DNA of 43,678 bases, from NCBI GenBank assembly GCA_003427395.1, contig BFEA01000023.1, forward strand, positions 1,086,915-1,130,592, written 5' to 3'. Under the pieces are notes generated by a model, which had not been told where the DNA came from, made no database searches, and saw only the letters and a list, made by a program, of their open reading frames with translations. The stretch is from Chara braunii (taxonomy: Eukaryota > Streptophyta > Charophyceae > Charales > Characeae). The position numbers were made by a program, and so were the translations under genes. Shown here piece after piece: positions 1 to 10,158 of the stretch; position 1 is the stretch's first letter, and every line of letters begins with the position of its first letter.

Positions 1-88
1 TGTGTGTGTGTGTGTGTGTATGTGTGTGTGTGTGTCTACATGCGTTCCGCTATGTATGTGTGTGTGTGTGTGTGCGTGTGTGTGTATG

Positions 89-121
<33 letters not shown>

Positions 122-144
122 ATGTGTGCGTGTGCCAGGGGGAG
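1..144. repeat. (TG)n microsatellite with interruptions
   Basis: The window opens in an imperfect TG/GT dinucleotide repeat interrupted by short TA- and C-containing steps. Cysteine/valine-rich reading frames across it are only translations of the repeat. The window also ends in a GT repeat. Confidence 0.95.
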
Positions 145-166
145 GGGAGGGAGGACCCCTCCCCCA

Positions 167-275
167 CCAATCAATCAATCAATCAATCAACCAATCACTC
201 AACCAATCAATCAATCAATCAATCAAACAATCAATCAAACAGTCAATCAATCAATCAGTCAATAAAAAAACAATC
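167..275. repeat. (CAAT)n tetranucleotide repeat
   Basis: A run of CAAT/AATC tetranucleotides with single-base variants (CACT, AAAC, CAGT). It follows a short G-rich then C-rich stretch at 138-166. Nothing suggests coding. Confidence 0.9.
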
Positions 276-301
276 AATCAAACAATATTTATTTTTATTT
301 T

Positions 302-573
302 AGGCTACCAGAGTGGCCCGGGGTCACTTGCCCGGCCGGGCCAAAATAATTAAAAAAAATAAAAATAAATAAAATAGTTTTGAATTGTTTTTTTAATTTG
401 GTGAAGAATTTCGATGTGACCCTGAGGCAAAAGTTGTTCAGTTTATTTTTATGCATAACATAGTTTTTCAGAATGTTTTGATTTTTTTTTGTTTTTTTTT
501 GTTTTTGTTGGGACCTTACCTGATCCTTGCACGGGCTGGCCACCTGGGACCCGCGCGGCCCGGCTGGTAGCCT
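302..573. mobile_element. Small inverted-terminus element (MITE-like)
   Basis: The left end AGGCTACCAG at 302-311 is matched by its exact reverse complement CTGGTAGCCT at 564-573. Both termini continue into GC-rich sequence dominated by GGCCCGG-type words, and the middle is AT-rich. The flanks share TTTTTATTTT (292-301 and 576-585), a possible 9-10 bp target duplication, though the sequence is low-complexity and could match by chance. The AT-rich core (about 376-470) resembles 41440-41535, so the element belongs to a family present twice here. There is no coding capacity. The superfamily is uncertain; a 9-10 bp duplication would suit a Mutator-derived MITE. Confidence 0.55.
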
Positions 574-585
574 AGTTTTTATTTT

Positions 586-828
586 ATGTTTTTGATTTTT
601 TTGGTCACACATAAAAAAATACCCCTCAATTTTTTTTTATTTATTTTTTTGTACAGGCCGATAGCGGCCGACGTGCGCAGGCCAAGCGCGCGCGCCGATT
701 TTGAGTGCGCGCCCCCGCCTAGGCATGGTGCGACCGCGCGCGAACTCGGCCGCGTGGCCTCTGCCGAGGGCCCGCGGCCGGCCTCCTCAACCGCGACCTA
801 GCAAGCGGCTGCCGCAGCCGAGGGTGCT
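586..828. other. Unassigned stretch, AT-rich then GC-rich
   Basis: AT-rich sequence to about 655, then about 170 bp of very GC-rich DNA (660-828) full of GCGCGC and GGCCG words. It ends where recognisable reverse transcriptase sequence starts. I see no convincing gene; it may be the end of another insertion that truncated the chromovirus on its 5' side. Confidence 0.5.
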
Positions 829-1947
829 ACATAGCTACAGTAAGATTGATCTGAAGTATAGCACCACCAGATTCAGGTGGTCGTATAGGATCAGTATAAG
901 ATGATGTTTCGAACCAGGTACATGCACTATGAATTCGCTGTGATGTCTTTTGGCCTAACTAACGTCCCAACAACCTTCGAATGAGCTATCATTGTCTATC
1001 AATGAACTATTTCGTGAGTGGTTGGATCAGTTCATAGTAGTGTATCCCGATGATATTTTGATTTTTAACAAGAGGCTCTCGGGACACAAGAAACACCTGC
1101 ATCTGGTATTGCAGAAACAAAGAAATATGGGTTCGCAAAGGCAGAGGTCCTATATTTAAGACACATTGTTAATGAGGATGAACTAAAGCAGGAAGAAAAG
1201 AAAATTATTGTAATCGAGGATTGGTAAACCAACAAATCTAACCGACTTGCGCTCCTTTTGAGGATTAGCCAACTATTATAGGAAGTTCATTATGAATGTT
1301 TCTAGCATAGTTGCCCCTATGAGGAGATTACTGAAGAAGGGTACAATTTGGCTATGGCACAATAGCTGTGAGTTCTCATTTAAGAAGTTGAAATATGAGT
1401 AGACTCGCTACCCTGTGCTGAAAATATCAGACCCCTCACTTCCTTTTATTGTAAGTTCAACTGATGCAAGTCAGTATGGGATTGGGGTTGTATTTCAACA
1501 AAATTATGGGAGGGGATACAAACCTATTGAATTCCTGTCTTGTTATCTCCGTTTTGACAAAGTGGTTAATTCCACCTAATATGCGATAAAGTTGTATGTT
1601 TTTTTGCAAGCGTTCTTGACCTGGAAACATTATATCTTGGGCAGACACTTGAAGGTCTACTCAGACCATGAAACCCTGAAGTGGCTCAATACTCAACTTC
1701 GTTTGACATAAACGTTAGCAAGATACTCTGCTGTCATTGACAACTATGACTTTGAACCGAAGAGTATCAAGGGTAAGTAGAATGTGGTGATCGACGCTCC
1801 TCTAGAAAAACTATTTTTTTCGGAACAATAAGTACCTACCTCAGGCCAGACATATGAAACGAATTGAAGGATAACATTAGAGAAGGATATGCTACTGAAA
1901 AGTCCTGGCAGATCATCATACAATCTCTGAGAATTAATCATGAACGT
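829..1947 (+). pseudogene. Degenerate chromovirus reverse transcriptase-RNase H, left half of a split element
   Basis: Conceptual translation across several frames gives the Ty3/gypsy RT order: SKIDLK near 831-850, then HYEFAVMSFGLTN near 929-965, then the catalytic YxDD box as YPDD at 1043-1054. RNase H follows, with STDASQYGIGVV near 1457-1492 (first catalytic Asp at 1463-1465) and SDHETLKWL near 1661-1690. Many stops and frameshifts show it is long dead, and the RT N-terminus, gag and protease are missing. The sequence ends at the codons for His-Glu-Arg, exactly where the giant retrotransposon begins. The reading resumes at 35869, so this and the 35869-37140 segment are one gene cut in two. 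Family assignment is secure; the chromovirus label rests on the right half. Confidence 0.85.
1944..1947. repeat. Left target site duplication of the giant element (ACGT)
   Basis: ACGT (or AACGT from 1943) directly precedes the LTR start TGTC. The same bases follow the LTR end CTCGACA at 35869-35872. Removing everything between, plus one copy, restores an uninterrupted frame through the chromovirus pol gene. Whether the duplication is 4 or 5 bp is ambiguous, because the terminal A of the LTR matches the base before ACGT. Confidence 0.85.
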
Positions 1948-2296
1948 TGTCAGTGCGAATACCCTTACAAGGGTATCCGCCCTGGTCTTTGCAAACGACA
2001 GGAAACAATTTAGTATAAAGTTTAAAGTATGTCGTATTAGGCACGACCGCGTATGTAATTTACGTCGACTAGATGGTTGACTAGAGTAACGAGTGTGTGG
2101 GCACGCAAGTTTGAGGCGCGCGTGATTTTCACTTCTTTTGGTTACATTGACAGACGTGGCGTGAATTTTGGTCAGCATATGTCATCTTTGTTTTGATTGA
2201 ACTGATTAGCCTATGAGTACCCTGTTCATTGGTTCCGCGAGGTACGATGGACAGTTCAGTGAGCCGGTACAGACTTACGCAAAAATTTAGATGATG
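1948..2296 (+). other. 5' LTR head without a counterpart in the 3' LTR
   Basis: Its first 40 bases resemble the start of the nested solo LTR (read on the minus strand from 15148): TGTC, then an ATACCCT hairpin, then a similar G/C-rich word. This supports it as the genuine family LTR start. I could not find it upstream of 27497. Confidence 0.6.
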
Positions 2297-2914
2297 GGTC
2301 CTGATGTATTTGGCTAAGGACGGGTAGCCGCGACACTACAGGGTAGGACGACGTGAGTTTGGGTGGTCCCTTGTGCAAGTGTGGGTCGGGAAGTGGCATG
2401 GGGCGTTTTCTTGGACCCGAAAGTCATGCGCTATCTCTTTATTAAGAGATTTGAGCCCACTGGTACCAGGGTTGGGCTTAGCCCTATTGGTTACGGTATC
2501 GGACTTATGAGGTAAAAGTACGGGGATCGAGGCCAGCAAGCGGCGGTATGGGAGCAGCGGAGCACCGGAAGAGTTGAGGGGTTGAGGGTCCCGCGGGACT
2601 ATCCCCACTGTGTTTCGCTGGGGGAGTCCGATCGCGGACCCACGTTACAGGGCCAAGGGAAAGGAGAAGTGAGTCCCTCGCCCCGGCCCCCTTAGCTTTC
2701 TCATGTTTTTCTTTTTGCGGTAGGTCTTACAATTTTTAATATTTGTCTCTTTTCGTTCCCACACTTTCCGACCAGGCCGAGTGCGGGATTAAGGACCGGC
2801 CGCGAACCCAAGAGAGCCCAGCGCAGTGGACTCAGTAATCGGGTTCCTGCATGAGCGGGACGCAGGCAGAATTGCCTTACCCGGCTTGTCTTGGGATAGA
2901 TATAGGCCAAGGAG

Positions 2915-2993
2915 GTAAGTCCGTTTGCATATAGGGGAGAGGCGTCGGCCGGAGAACAGCGGCGATACCGGCTACACACCATCTTTTCCACAG
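2915..2993 (+). other. Candidate 79 bp intron in the LTR (right copy 28108-28186)
   Basis: AG|GTAAGT at 2913-2920 is a consensus 5' splice site. A pyrimidine-rich stretch ending TTTTCCACAG lies at 2984-2993. The right LTR keeps both ends at the same 79 bp spacing. Splicing is inferred from the signals only. Confidence 0.35.
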
Positions 2994-3387
2994 GACCGCC
3001 CCCGTCTCAGCCCCAAAAGTTCGGAGTCGGACGCCTGCAAATTGTCATCATGATAGCATCAGGGCCGCATCACCTAGGCCCACGTTACGGCTTGAGCAGG
3101 CTAGGCACGTCCCCCTACTAGTCGCCGTGGGGAGGGGAGCGCAGCGACACTAATGTGCAAGTCGCACGATGGACTTGGGCATAAGGGCAAAGGACCAATC
3201 GAACCACCGGATAATTGGTTCCTCATAACCTCTCCCTCGGGATAGCGGAGGGTGCCGACCGACTAGTTTGCACTACGACAGTTGGGTCGTCGAGGGACCA
3301 AATCTCGGCGTGAATCAGTGCCAGGTGCGTTCAGAAACAAGGGTTGTGTGACCTCTCGGTAGCTCCGGGCGGCACTACCGTGGGCAA

Positions 3388-3475
3388 GTCCTTCGGGGCA
3401 TCTGTTAAATTTCGAAGGATACAAGGAAGGTTAACGTGGCCCGCGCGAGCAGGCGGTATCTACGAATGGGAGGCA
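3388..3475 (+). ncRNA. Degenerate U6 snRNA-like sequence, unit 1, 5' LTR
   Basis: It aligns end to end with the better U6-like copy 344 bp downstream: GTCCTTCGGGGCATC at the 5' end, then GGATACAAGGAAGG in place of the ACAGAGA region, then GTGGCCCGCGCG. Upstream sequence (TAGCTCCGGGCGGCACT against TGGCTCCGCGGGGCACT) and downstream sequence also align, so the repeat unit is larger than the U6 part. The ACAGAGA box is changed to ACAAGGA, so it cannot be a normal U6. The right-LTR copy is at 28580-28670. Confidence 0.65.
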
Positions 3476-3731
3476 CGTAGCGGAGCGGAGCTGGGCGACA
3501 GTATGAGGTGCAAGGGAGTAAGTGAACCCGACCCGTTGTCAGAGCCGGGTACATTCAGTAAAGGATAAGGCTGGAGATGACGGGGGAGTTGCACGGTCTT
3601 AGGCGCAACGACAAAAAGTACTATAGAATTGGGGAGAGGGGGGACTGAATCCAGGCGAAATGTAGGGCTCGGTGCCTTTGGAAAGACAAGTTGCGCACCC
3701 CCTTGGCTCCGCGGGGCACTGCTTGAGGTAA

Positions 3732-3820
3732 GTCCTTCGGGACATCCGTTAAAAATTGAAACGATACAGAGAAGATTAGCATGGCCCCTGCGCAAGGACG
3801 ACACACATAAAATACGAGGA
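3732..3820 (+). ncRNA. U6 spliceosomal RNA-like sequence inside the 5' LTR
   Basis: It starts GTCCTTCGGGACATCCG, the U6 5' stem-loop, less one C and one G compared with the plant consensus I remember. Positions 3762-3798 match that consensus without interruption: the ACAGAGA box at 3767-3773, the AGC triad in GATTAGCATGG, and the U4-pairing/internal stem-loop sequence CCCCTGCGCAAGGA. After GACACACATAAAATACGAGG it diverges, so the 3' tail is altered; a TTTT follows at 3839-3842. U6 normally forms the catalytic core of the spliceosome with U2. I see no convincing plant-type upstream element or TATA at the expected spacing, so independent Pol III transcription is doubtful, and it may only be part of the LTR transcript. 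A consensus 5' splice site abuts its 5' end. Confidence 0.85.
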
Positions 3821-3842
3821 AAGCTCGACGGTCGGGCGTTTT

Positions 3843-6800
3843 CCTTCTGTTCGATAGTCAAATGTCGTCGGACCGTGAGGTGTCGGACGACCAGAGTGAC
3901 GCCAGCGGAAAGAGTGATGGTGAGGGAACGAAGGGTGGTAGCGAAGGAAGGAAGAAGGGGGCAGACTGAACCCGAACGGGATCCCCGCTAAGATTCGTGC
4001 GAGGCAAAGTGAGCCGTGGCAAAACCGAACTATGGCAGGAGCGGAGGGCGCTTAGACGGACTGTGTTACCAGGAAGTAGGAGAACCCGGTCGGTTTCCTG
4101 CGCTGAGTGCGTGAAGGCGGCTGGAGAAGGGAAATGACGGGTATTGCCGGCAACGAGTGGAACGCAGTCGGTGAAGGGGGAGGGGCAGCAAAGAAGTAAG
4201 AGGAGGAATGAATCCGAGCGCGCTTCTACGCTAGATTCATTAGGAGAAAGGAGGAGGGAAAACAGACGTGAGTTGCTCATCTCTGGGTGGAATCAGACGA
4301 GAAGAGATTCGTGTTAGGGGTTTTTGAGGTAGGCGAGTTGAATGGCCACGTTAGTTCTAGCTCTAGATTAGCGAGCTAAGTGTTAGTAAGGAGGGGTGGT
4401 CCGCGGAGTCATTCGGCGGTGGGTATAGCCGGAAGTGGGAATTGAATACCTCGGTCGGTTCCTATTGAAATCGAGCGAGCAGAAGGATTGAAATAAGGGC
4501 TTTGAGCGATTGCGAGCACGATGGCAAAGAGAGAATTTATGTTTGGGGTGCCGTTCTAGCAGTAAGGAAGTCTAAAGCTGCGTGGATAAGCAAATGGAGT
4601 GCATCTTTTCGTATACCTGAGGAAGGTTCATCGCATTTTGGCATGCGTAGGAGGGAATGAAATTTGAAGCAGTGAAAGTCGGGGAAAGTGCGATTCGAAG
4701 GTTTTGGGGCAGGGTGAGTGTGATAGTGGAGTTAGTTCTGATTTTAGATTGTTAGGATAAGAGTTAGCACGAAATAGTACGACGCGGAGCGTTGAAGAGA
4801 AGATGACCGGGAACAGCTATGAAGAAGGCAATGTATCTTCCCTAGGAATAGTGAAAGATTCACTCAGTTTGCACATCTTCCTGATGGAACAGCGTGAGGC
4901 CGGCCGCGAGGTTAGGCACTTACCTTTTTAAACAGAGTGATGAGCGGGCGGTGCATCCATTCTTGTTCGTTGGAAGGATGAGAGCGACGCGGCGCAGGCA
5001 GCAGGCAGAGTAGGATACGTACCTAGCCGGGATTAAGGGGAAGATTTTTCCGCCCTTGTGTATCAGAAAAAGGAGGGTGGATCTGGCCAACTGTCTGCAG
5101 TAGATCATTCGACTTGCTCATTCTCTCGGTGAGGTGGCAACGTATATTCCTATGATCTAACGGAAGGTTCACTCTCTCCTTGCTCCACTAATGATAGTGT
5201 GAGGCTCGTCATCGTCGTTTTCATTTCCCGTGTTCATCACTCTGTAGATTGGAAGGGGCCGCAACAGTGAGTAGCACTATGCATACTAGGGCTAGCTGCT
5301 GTGAGTATTGGGATAACCTTTGCTACTGCCGAGGATGTTGCGGTAGCAGGTGTTGCTGTTGACGATACTGTGGGTGCCTTCAGAGGGAAGGGAGGGATAT
5401 AGTTTTTTTTTTTTTTTTTAGCCTCCTTTTGCCACTCTTCTGCCGTGCACGTTGCTATTCGATTGTTGTATCCCACTCCTTGCCCCAATCGTGCCTGCAA
5501 CGACGGCGAACTGGAACGCTTGATATAGGTTGTCTCCTCCTCACTAACTTACTGCTGGGATACCTGCATATTGCTGATGGCCGCAGCATAGTACTGCTAG
5601 CTACTGCGGGTAGTGGCGGCCGTCTATTGATTGGGCTCGGATGCAGCTTCTCTTAGACTGCGAATTGTGAACAGTGGAACCTCGGACTGGTTGTTGATGC
5701 TGCAACACCTGCGAGCCGATAAGGCTGAACTGATGTGTATTGCGGTGGTTGCTGCGGACTGCACATCCACTAGTGGCTGTTACGGCAGACGACGCACGGA
5801 CTGTTGCTGTAGACTAGGCGTTGCTGCTACTCCTGGCCACCCACAGGCCGCGTCCGACTGGTGGAAGCCGCATATTGTTGGCGCCTACGGTGGACTACTG
5901 TTGACTGGGTATGGACTACAGCAGCATATTGGACCAGACTGTAGCGGGCTGCTGCCGACGCTGGCGTTTGCAGTTGATCGATTGAGTTATACTACTCTTG
6001 CTCGCCATCTGCTCTTAGTTCATCGCTGTGTAATTTGCCGTGAGGACTGCGTTTTCTATCACAGCGATCGCCGGGTTTACTACAAAACGCTGCGCTGGTT
6101 GACTGCAGATTGCTGCCCCATTTGTGAACTGCGGTCATTTGAAGACTGTAAACAGGCTGCTGTTGCTAGGGGACCGCTATTACAGTTATTGATTATCACT
6201 AAGTATTGCTACTTGCATCTAAGGACTGTTACGGATTGTGAGGCGGCTGCGATCGGGATGTGGGGAGATGTTGAGCTTTGAGGAGGCGATTAGACTTAAC
6301 AAGTCTGGGGAGTCAGCAGAAACTTGACTCCAGTGGGTTGACCCAGAGAGCTGACCAAGTTGTCACATTGGCTGCCATTGCATGGCCCTCAGGAGCATCA
6401 AGGAAACAAAGCCCTCTCCAGTGAGCTTGAGAGCACCCCTCTTGTTTCTGAGAGTCTCAAACCTTCTTCCTCTACCCTTCTTACTCTAAGTCTGGTCCTG
6501 ATCTGAGGGGAAGGCGGCAGGCGGGATTGCAACCTGTAGGACCGCACCAAGACTCTGTGGGGAGTCCACCCACTGACTGCGGGAGCTCTGCCGGAGCCTA
6601 GGCGAGACTCTGGAGGCAGGGAATTGACAGGTAACCTTTGCGTTTCCCTCAATAAACCCTGATTATAACCCCTATCTGTATCTCCCATTGCATCACTGAC
6701 TGAATATATGATGTGTAACCTTACTTTATTTTTGGTTTGACTTTCAAGACACTTAACAAAAGTAAGTAAAGGAATGTCTGTTCAAGTTTCAGTTTCAGCT

Positions 6801-6900
6801 TTGTTGACTGCATGAAAGCAAATTGTTAGAAGGAACTGCATCTGGGGAAAGACGGGATGGTAGGATGATTTGCATGATGTTTGACCGGGTCATTAAGGCT
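3843..6900 (+). other. LTR interior without recognised genes
   Basis: The tail of the U6 repeat unit runs to about 4000, followed by G/A-rich then mixed sequence. A poly-T run sits at 5402-5419 (about the same length in the right LTR near 30593). A stretch rich in GCTG/CTGTTG words lies at about 5260-6290. AATAAA at 6651-6656 could be a poly(A) signal, but the right LTR has TATAAA there. Long open frames exist across 5631-6281 but do not look coding (see rejected items). Confidence 0.6.
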
Positions 6901-7835
6901 GGGGACTCCCCATAAGTTTGGGGAACCCCTGCGCTTTGTTTTATTTTGGTTTTGCATGGAGAAGTCAGACCCTTCTATAAGTTTAGGGGGTCTGATTACT
7001 ATGTAAGCTAGGAAGTCCCCATAAGTTTCGGGAGACTCAGTGATGTGGTTTGCATGTAGGTTTAGGCTGTTCTGTAAGTTCAGGTGGCCTGACCGCTCTG
7101 ACCTGTGAGGGGTTTGATTGTGCTTGATTTTTAGGGACTCAGGGCGCTTAATAAGTTTTAGTGTCTTGGGTTACTTTGTTTTCATTGGGATTTTACTTGT
7201 TTCTTTGGTTTCTGAACGAGGAGACCGAGCTGTTCTGTAAGTTCAGGTGGCTCAGTCCCTTCCTACTCTTTATTCTGAAGAAATAATATTGGCAAAGAGG
7301 CAGACCCTTCTGTAAGTTCAGGGGGTTTGACTCGATGCCGCACACATATTGGCTAAGGTAGAAATGAATCTGGCAGAGAGTTGGACCCTTCTGTAAGTTC
7401 AGAGAGTCTGGCTCAAAGTCTCGCATATGCTGAAACCCAATGGTTATAACTTGGCTATACTTTTATTACTACTCTATCTAAGAACGAGCTAATTAGACTG
7501 TTCTATAAGTTTAGGTGGTCTTACTATAGCCGTATCACAACTTGAAGAAAGTACAACTAATAATAGAATTGATGGTAAACTGGGGCAGGCAGAACTTAAG
7601 TTAGTTCAGTCATATGCAGCCTTAGAAGACAAAGGTAAAGATAAATATATATAACTTTGATACTTTAAACAGTCCAGGGCGACTATAGTGGTCTAGTCAT
7701 GTGCCCAAAGAAGAGAAAAGTAGTTGTGCCCTCGCTTTGTGTATACTTGGCCAAGTCAGAACGCTCTATAAGTTTAGGTATTCTGACTCTAGGCCTGGCT
7801 AAGTTGAGTTGTTCTGTAAGTTCAGGTGGTCTGAC
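6901..7835 (+). repeat. Array of eleven TAAGTT-loop hairpins, 5' LTR
   Basis: The hexamer TAAGTT occurs at 6913, 6978, 7022, 7075, 7152, 7238, 7313, 7394, 7506, 7769 and 7817. Each copy is flanked by complementary arms. The closing stem changes in step on both sides: CTG/CAG, CTA/TAG, CCCCA/TGGGG. The outer stem also varies in a complementary way: TCAGACCC/GGGTCTGA, GAGC/GCTC, GTCAGAA/TTCTGAC. Spacing is irregular (about 40-260 bp), so this is not simple tandem duplication. The pattern is what selection on a folded RNA, or on DNA cruciforms, would produce. The right LTR has the same series. Confidence 0.8.
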
Positions 7836-8149
7836 CTATGCCTTATGTAAGCCAGGTATAAAGGGTTAAATCATTGAGAGATCATGAATTATTGTTTGTT
7901 CAGGTTGACTTTGAGATGGTGAGAGTACTTACCTTTGTTGTATGGCTTGCATATGATCGAGTGAGGCCACTACTTAGTCTTAGTTTCAGGTTGATAGGTA
8001 GTTGCTTTAGTTGCTCGCCGCGTGCTAGAGCCATAGGAGTTCGTGTCACTTCCTGCATTTTTTGTAATAACTTTTTTTTTTACTTAGGTCATTTCTTGCA
8101 TTTTCTGAGATATTTTCTTCTACTTGGTTTTGTATGAATCTTGGCAAGC

Positions 8150-8915
8150 TACTTTCCCTACGGGAAGCGCTGCCGAAATTTCTAAAAATCCAAAGAGTTA
8201 GTTGAATTTTGACTTTTTAAAAGTTCAACTTTGTCTTTCCTCGTATCTGACTTAGTTAAAATCTGTGAAGTCTCCCTTTCTAAAGGGAGTGCAGCCCAAA
8301 TTTTTGGTAAATCAGGAAGTTAGGCAAAATGAGACTTTGGGAAGTCAAAGTTACTTTTAAATTCTGGACTTAGCCTTGTGTGAATTTTGGCATAGCACTT
8401 TTCTAGAGGGAGTGGTGCCGAAATTTTTACAAAATTAAGGAGTTAATTAAATTTCTGTTTTTTGTATCTGACTTAGTATAAATCTGGAAAGTCTCCCTTT
8501 CTAAAGGGAGTGCTGTCCAAATTTCTGCTATTTCAGGAAGTTAGACAAAATTTGACTTTCCAGAACTAGGGATTATTTATGTTTTTTGTATTTGACTTAG
8601 TATAAATCTGGAAAGCCTCCCTTTCTAAAGGGAGTGTTGTCCAAATTTCTGCTATTTAAGGAAGTTAGACAAAATTTGACTTTCCAGAACTAGAGATTAT
8701 TTCTGCTTCTTTGTATCTGACTTAGTATAAATCTGGAAAGGCTTCCTTTCTAAAGGGAGTGCTGTCCAAATTTTTACTAATTCAGGAAGTTAGACAGAAT
8801 TTGACTTACCAGAATTAAAAGTTTATTTCTGCTTTCATATTTGGACCTGTATAAATTCTGGAAAGACACTTTTCTTACGGGAAGCGCTGCCAAAATTTTC
8901 GGAGTTTAAAGGAGA
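8150..8915 (+). repeat. Tandem repeat of about 120 bp units, 5' LTR
   Basis: About seven diverged units, 105-125 bp each. The best conserved share CCCTTTCTAAAGGGAGTG (itself a CCCTTT/AAAGGG hairpin), then GTCCAAATTTCTGCTA, then GGAAGTTAGACAAAATTTG and GACTTAGTATAAATCTGG. The outer units have CTACGGGAAGCGCTGCCGAAA in the corresponding place. The three central units (about 8490-8850) are the most alike. The right LTR carries the same array at about 33345-34100. Confidence 0.8.
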
Positions 8916-9567
8916 TCGATTATATTTTGACAGGTGGCGATTTCGATAGTCCACTCTGAAAGACTACCGTATTGTTTAGAGGTAGGCTTAGACATAGTTA
9001 ACTAAGATGATTTGGGTAAGATCACGATATAGAGATTTTTCTCCACGAACTTATAGGTTTTTTTCTGGGACATTGACCTGTCATGTGTTACAGGTCCTCT
9101 TGATCGTCGATTCAAGTTCAGGACTAGACTTTGCTCGATCCCTTAAGGATCATCATCTGTTATCACTGATAACAAGTCGGTTGCCGATTCGTTGGTTTAC
9201 GACTCAATTCCAGCTCACCCTCCACACTTAACCTAAAAGGCTTTAGCCCTGGTGATTTCATTGTTTCGTTATGGTTTCAGCTAGACTTTTATTGAATGAC
9301 CATTTGACAAAGGTAATGAGTATTTAATTAAGGTTGGTTGGACAGGATGTTGGGGCTTGCATGGCTAAAGCAAGGGGTATGAGTGTTGAAGATAGTTGGG
9401 GTTGACTCTGTGTAGTGTGTGGGCTGTCGATTGACTCGTTGATGTGATTTGCAGGTATGTGCTCTGAATCAGATTCTGGATTTGGTTGCCTGCGATCACA
9501 TATATACGTATGGTTGTGAGGGACTCCAATGAGACTGTGAGAAGTGATCGTCACATACTTTCCCCTT

Positions 9568-9616
<49 letters not shown>

Positions 9617-10158
9617 GTGTACGTAGGGTGAATGTCTGCATGGATAAATGGACTCCGTACAAAGAGCATACTTCAGAGGGTAGACTGAGAGGCCCAGGGA
9701 GGACTCCTCCGTTTATTTTGCTTTGCTTCTTGATAATTTTTCTTAGTCGGACGTTGGTCCTGGGCCAGGATTCAAGGTTCTTGTCAAGGACATCTCAAGC
9801 CCTAGGCTCTGCAGGGGAGGAATTTTTCCTCGTGTAGAGCCTATTTGCCTTGCCTACCGAGATGCTCAGACCAAAGGCCGGAGGTCTCTTGGCGGCTGCA
9901 CAACTATTCCTTCAGTCGTTCAATGTCGTTCGAGTCTGACACTTGAGTGCCATAAGCGGTACTCGGATCCACGAGGGACCGCTTGATTATGGGCACTACA
10001 TAGTACGCCATCATTGCGATTGTTTGCGTACGCCTCCATTGCGAGTCGATATGAGTAGGTCCTGCGTCCGCGCGGTTTTATACTAAGTCTCGCGCGCGAC
10101 GCTTATTTGTTTTCTGCACCGGAAAGTTATGGGTTGGCTACCGAGGGGCTAGGAGCGT
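8916..10158 (+). other. LTR interior, no gene seen; includes an AT microsatellite
   Basis: Unique LTR sequence with a TA/AT dinucleotide run at about 9569-9614 (shorter in the right LTR near 34762-34784). The last 250 bases are GC-richer and lead to the nested insertion. No plausible coding region. Confidence 0.7.
10155..10158. repeat. Left target duplication of the nested element (GCGT)
   Basis: GCGT before TGTCG at 10159 is repeated at 15149-15152 after CGACA. The right LTR has the uninterrupted site, GAGCGTTGTCGCG near 35347, which fixes the insertion precisely. Confidence 0.85.

Noticed and set aside
2305-2325. TTTGGCTAAGGA at the start of the shared LTR, resembling the 5' region of U2 snRNA
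   Set aside because: Only about 10-11 bases match and the downstream branch-site-recognition sequence of U2 is absent, so it is probably chance.
3460-4280. ORFs of 120-140 codons on both strands across the U6-like units
   Set aside because: The region is explained by U6-like RNA sequence and its repeat unit; the frames have no protein features.
5631-6281. A 216-codon ORF in the 5' LTR, with a 182-codon counterpart at 30924-31472
   Set aside because: Nearly all differences between the two copies change the amino acid (Q/R, K/R, G/C, T/I, F/S, W/R and others) with few silent ones. The composition follows a GCTG-rich repeat and no domain is visible. It is more likely noncoding LTR.
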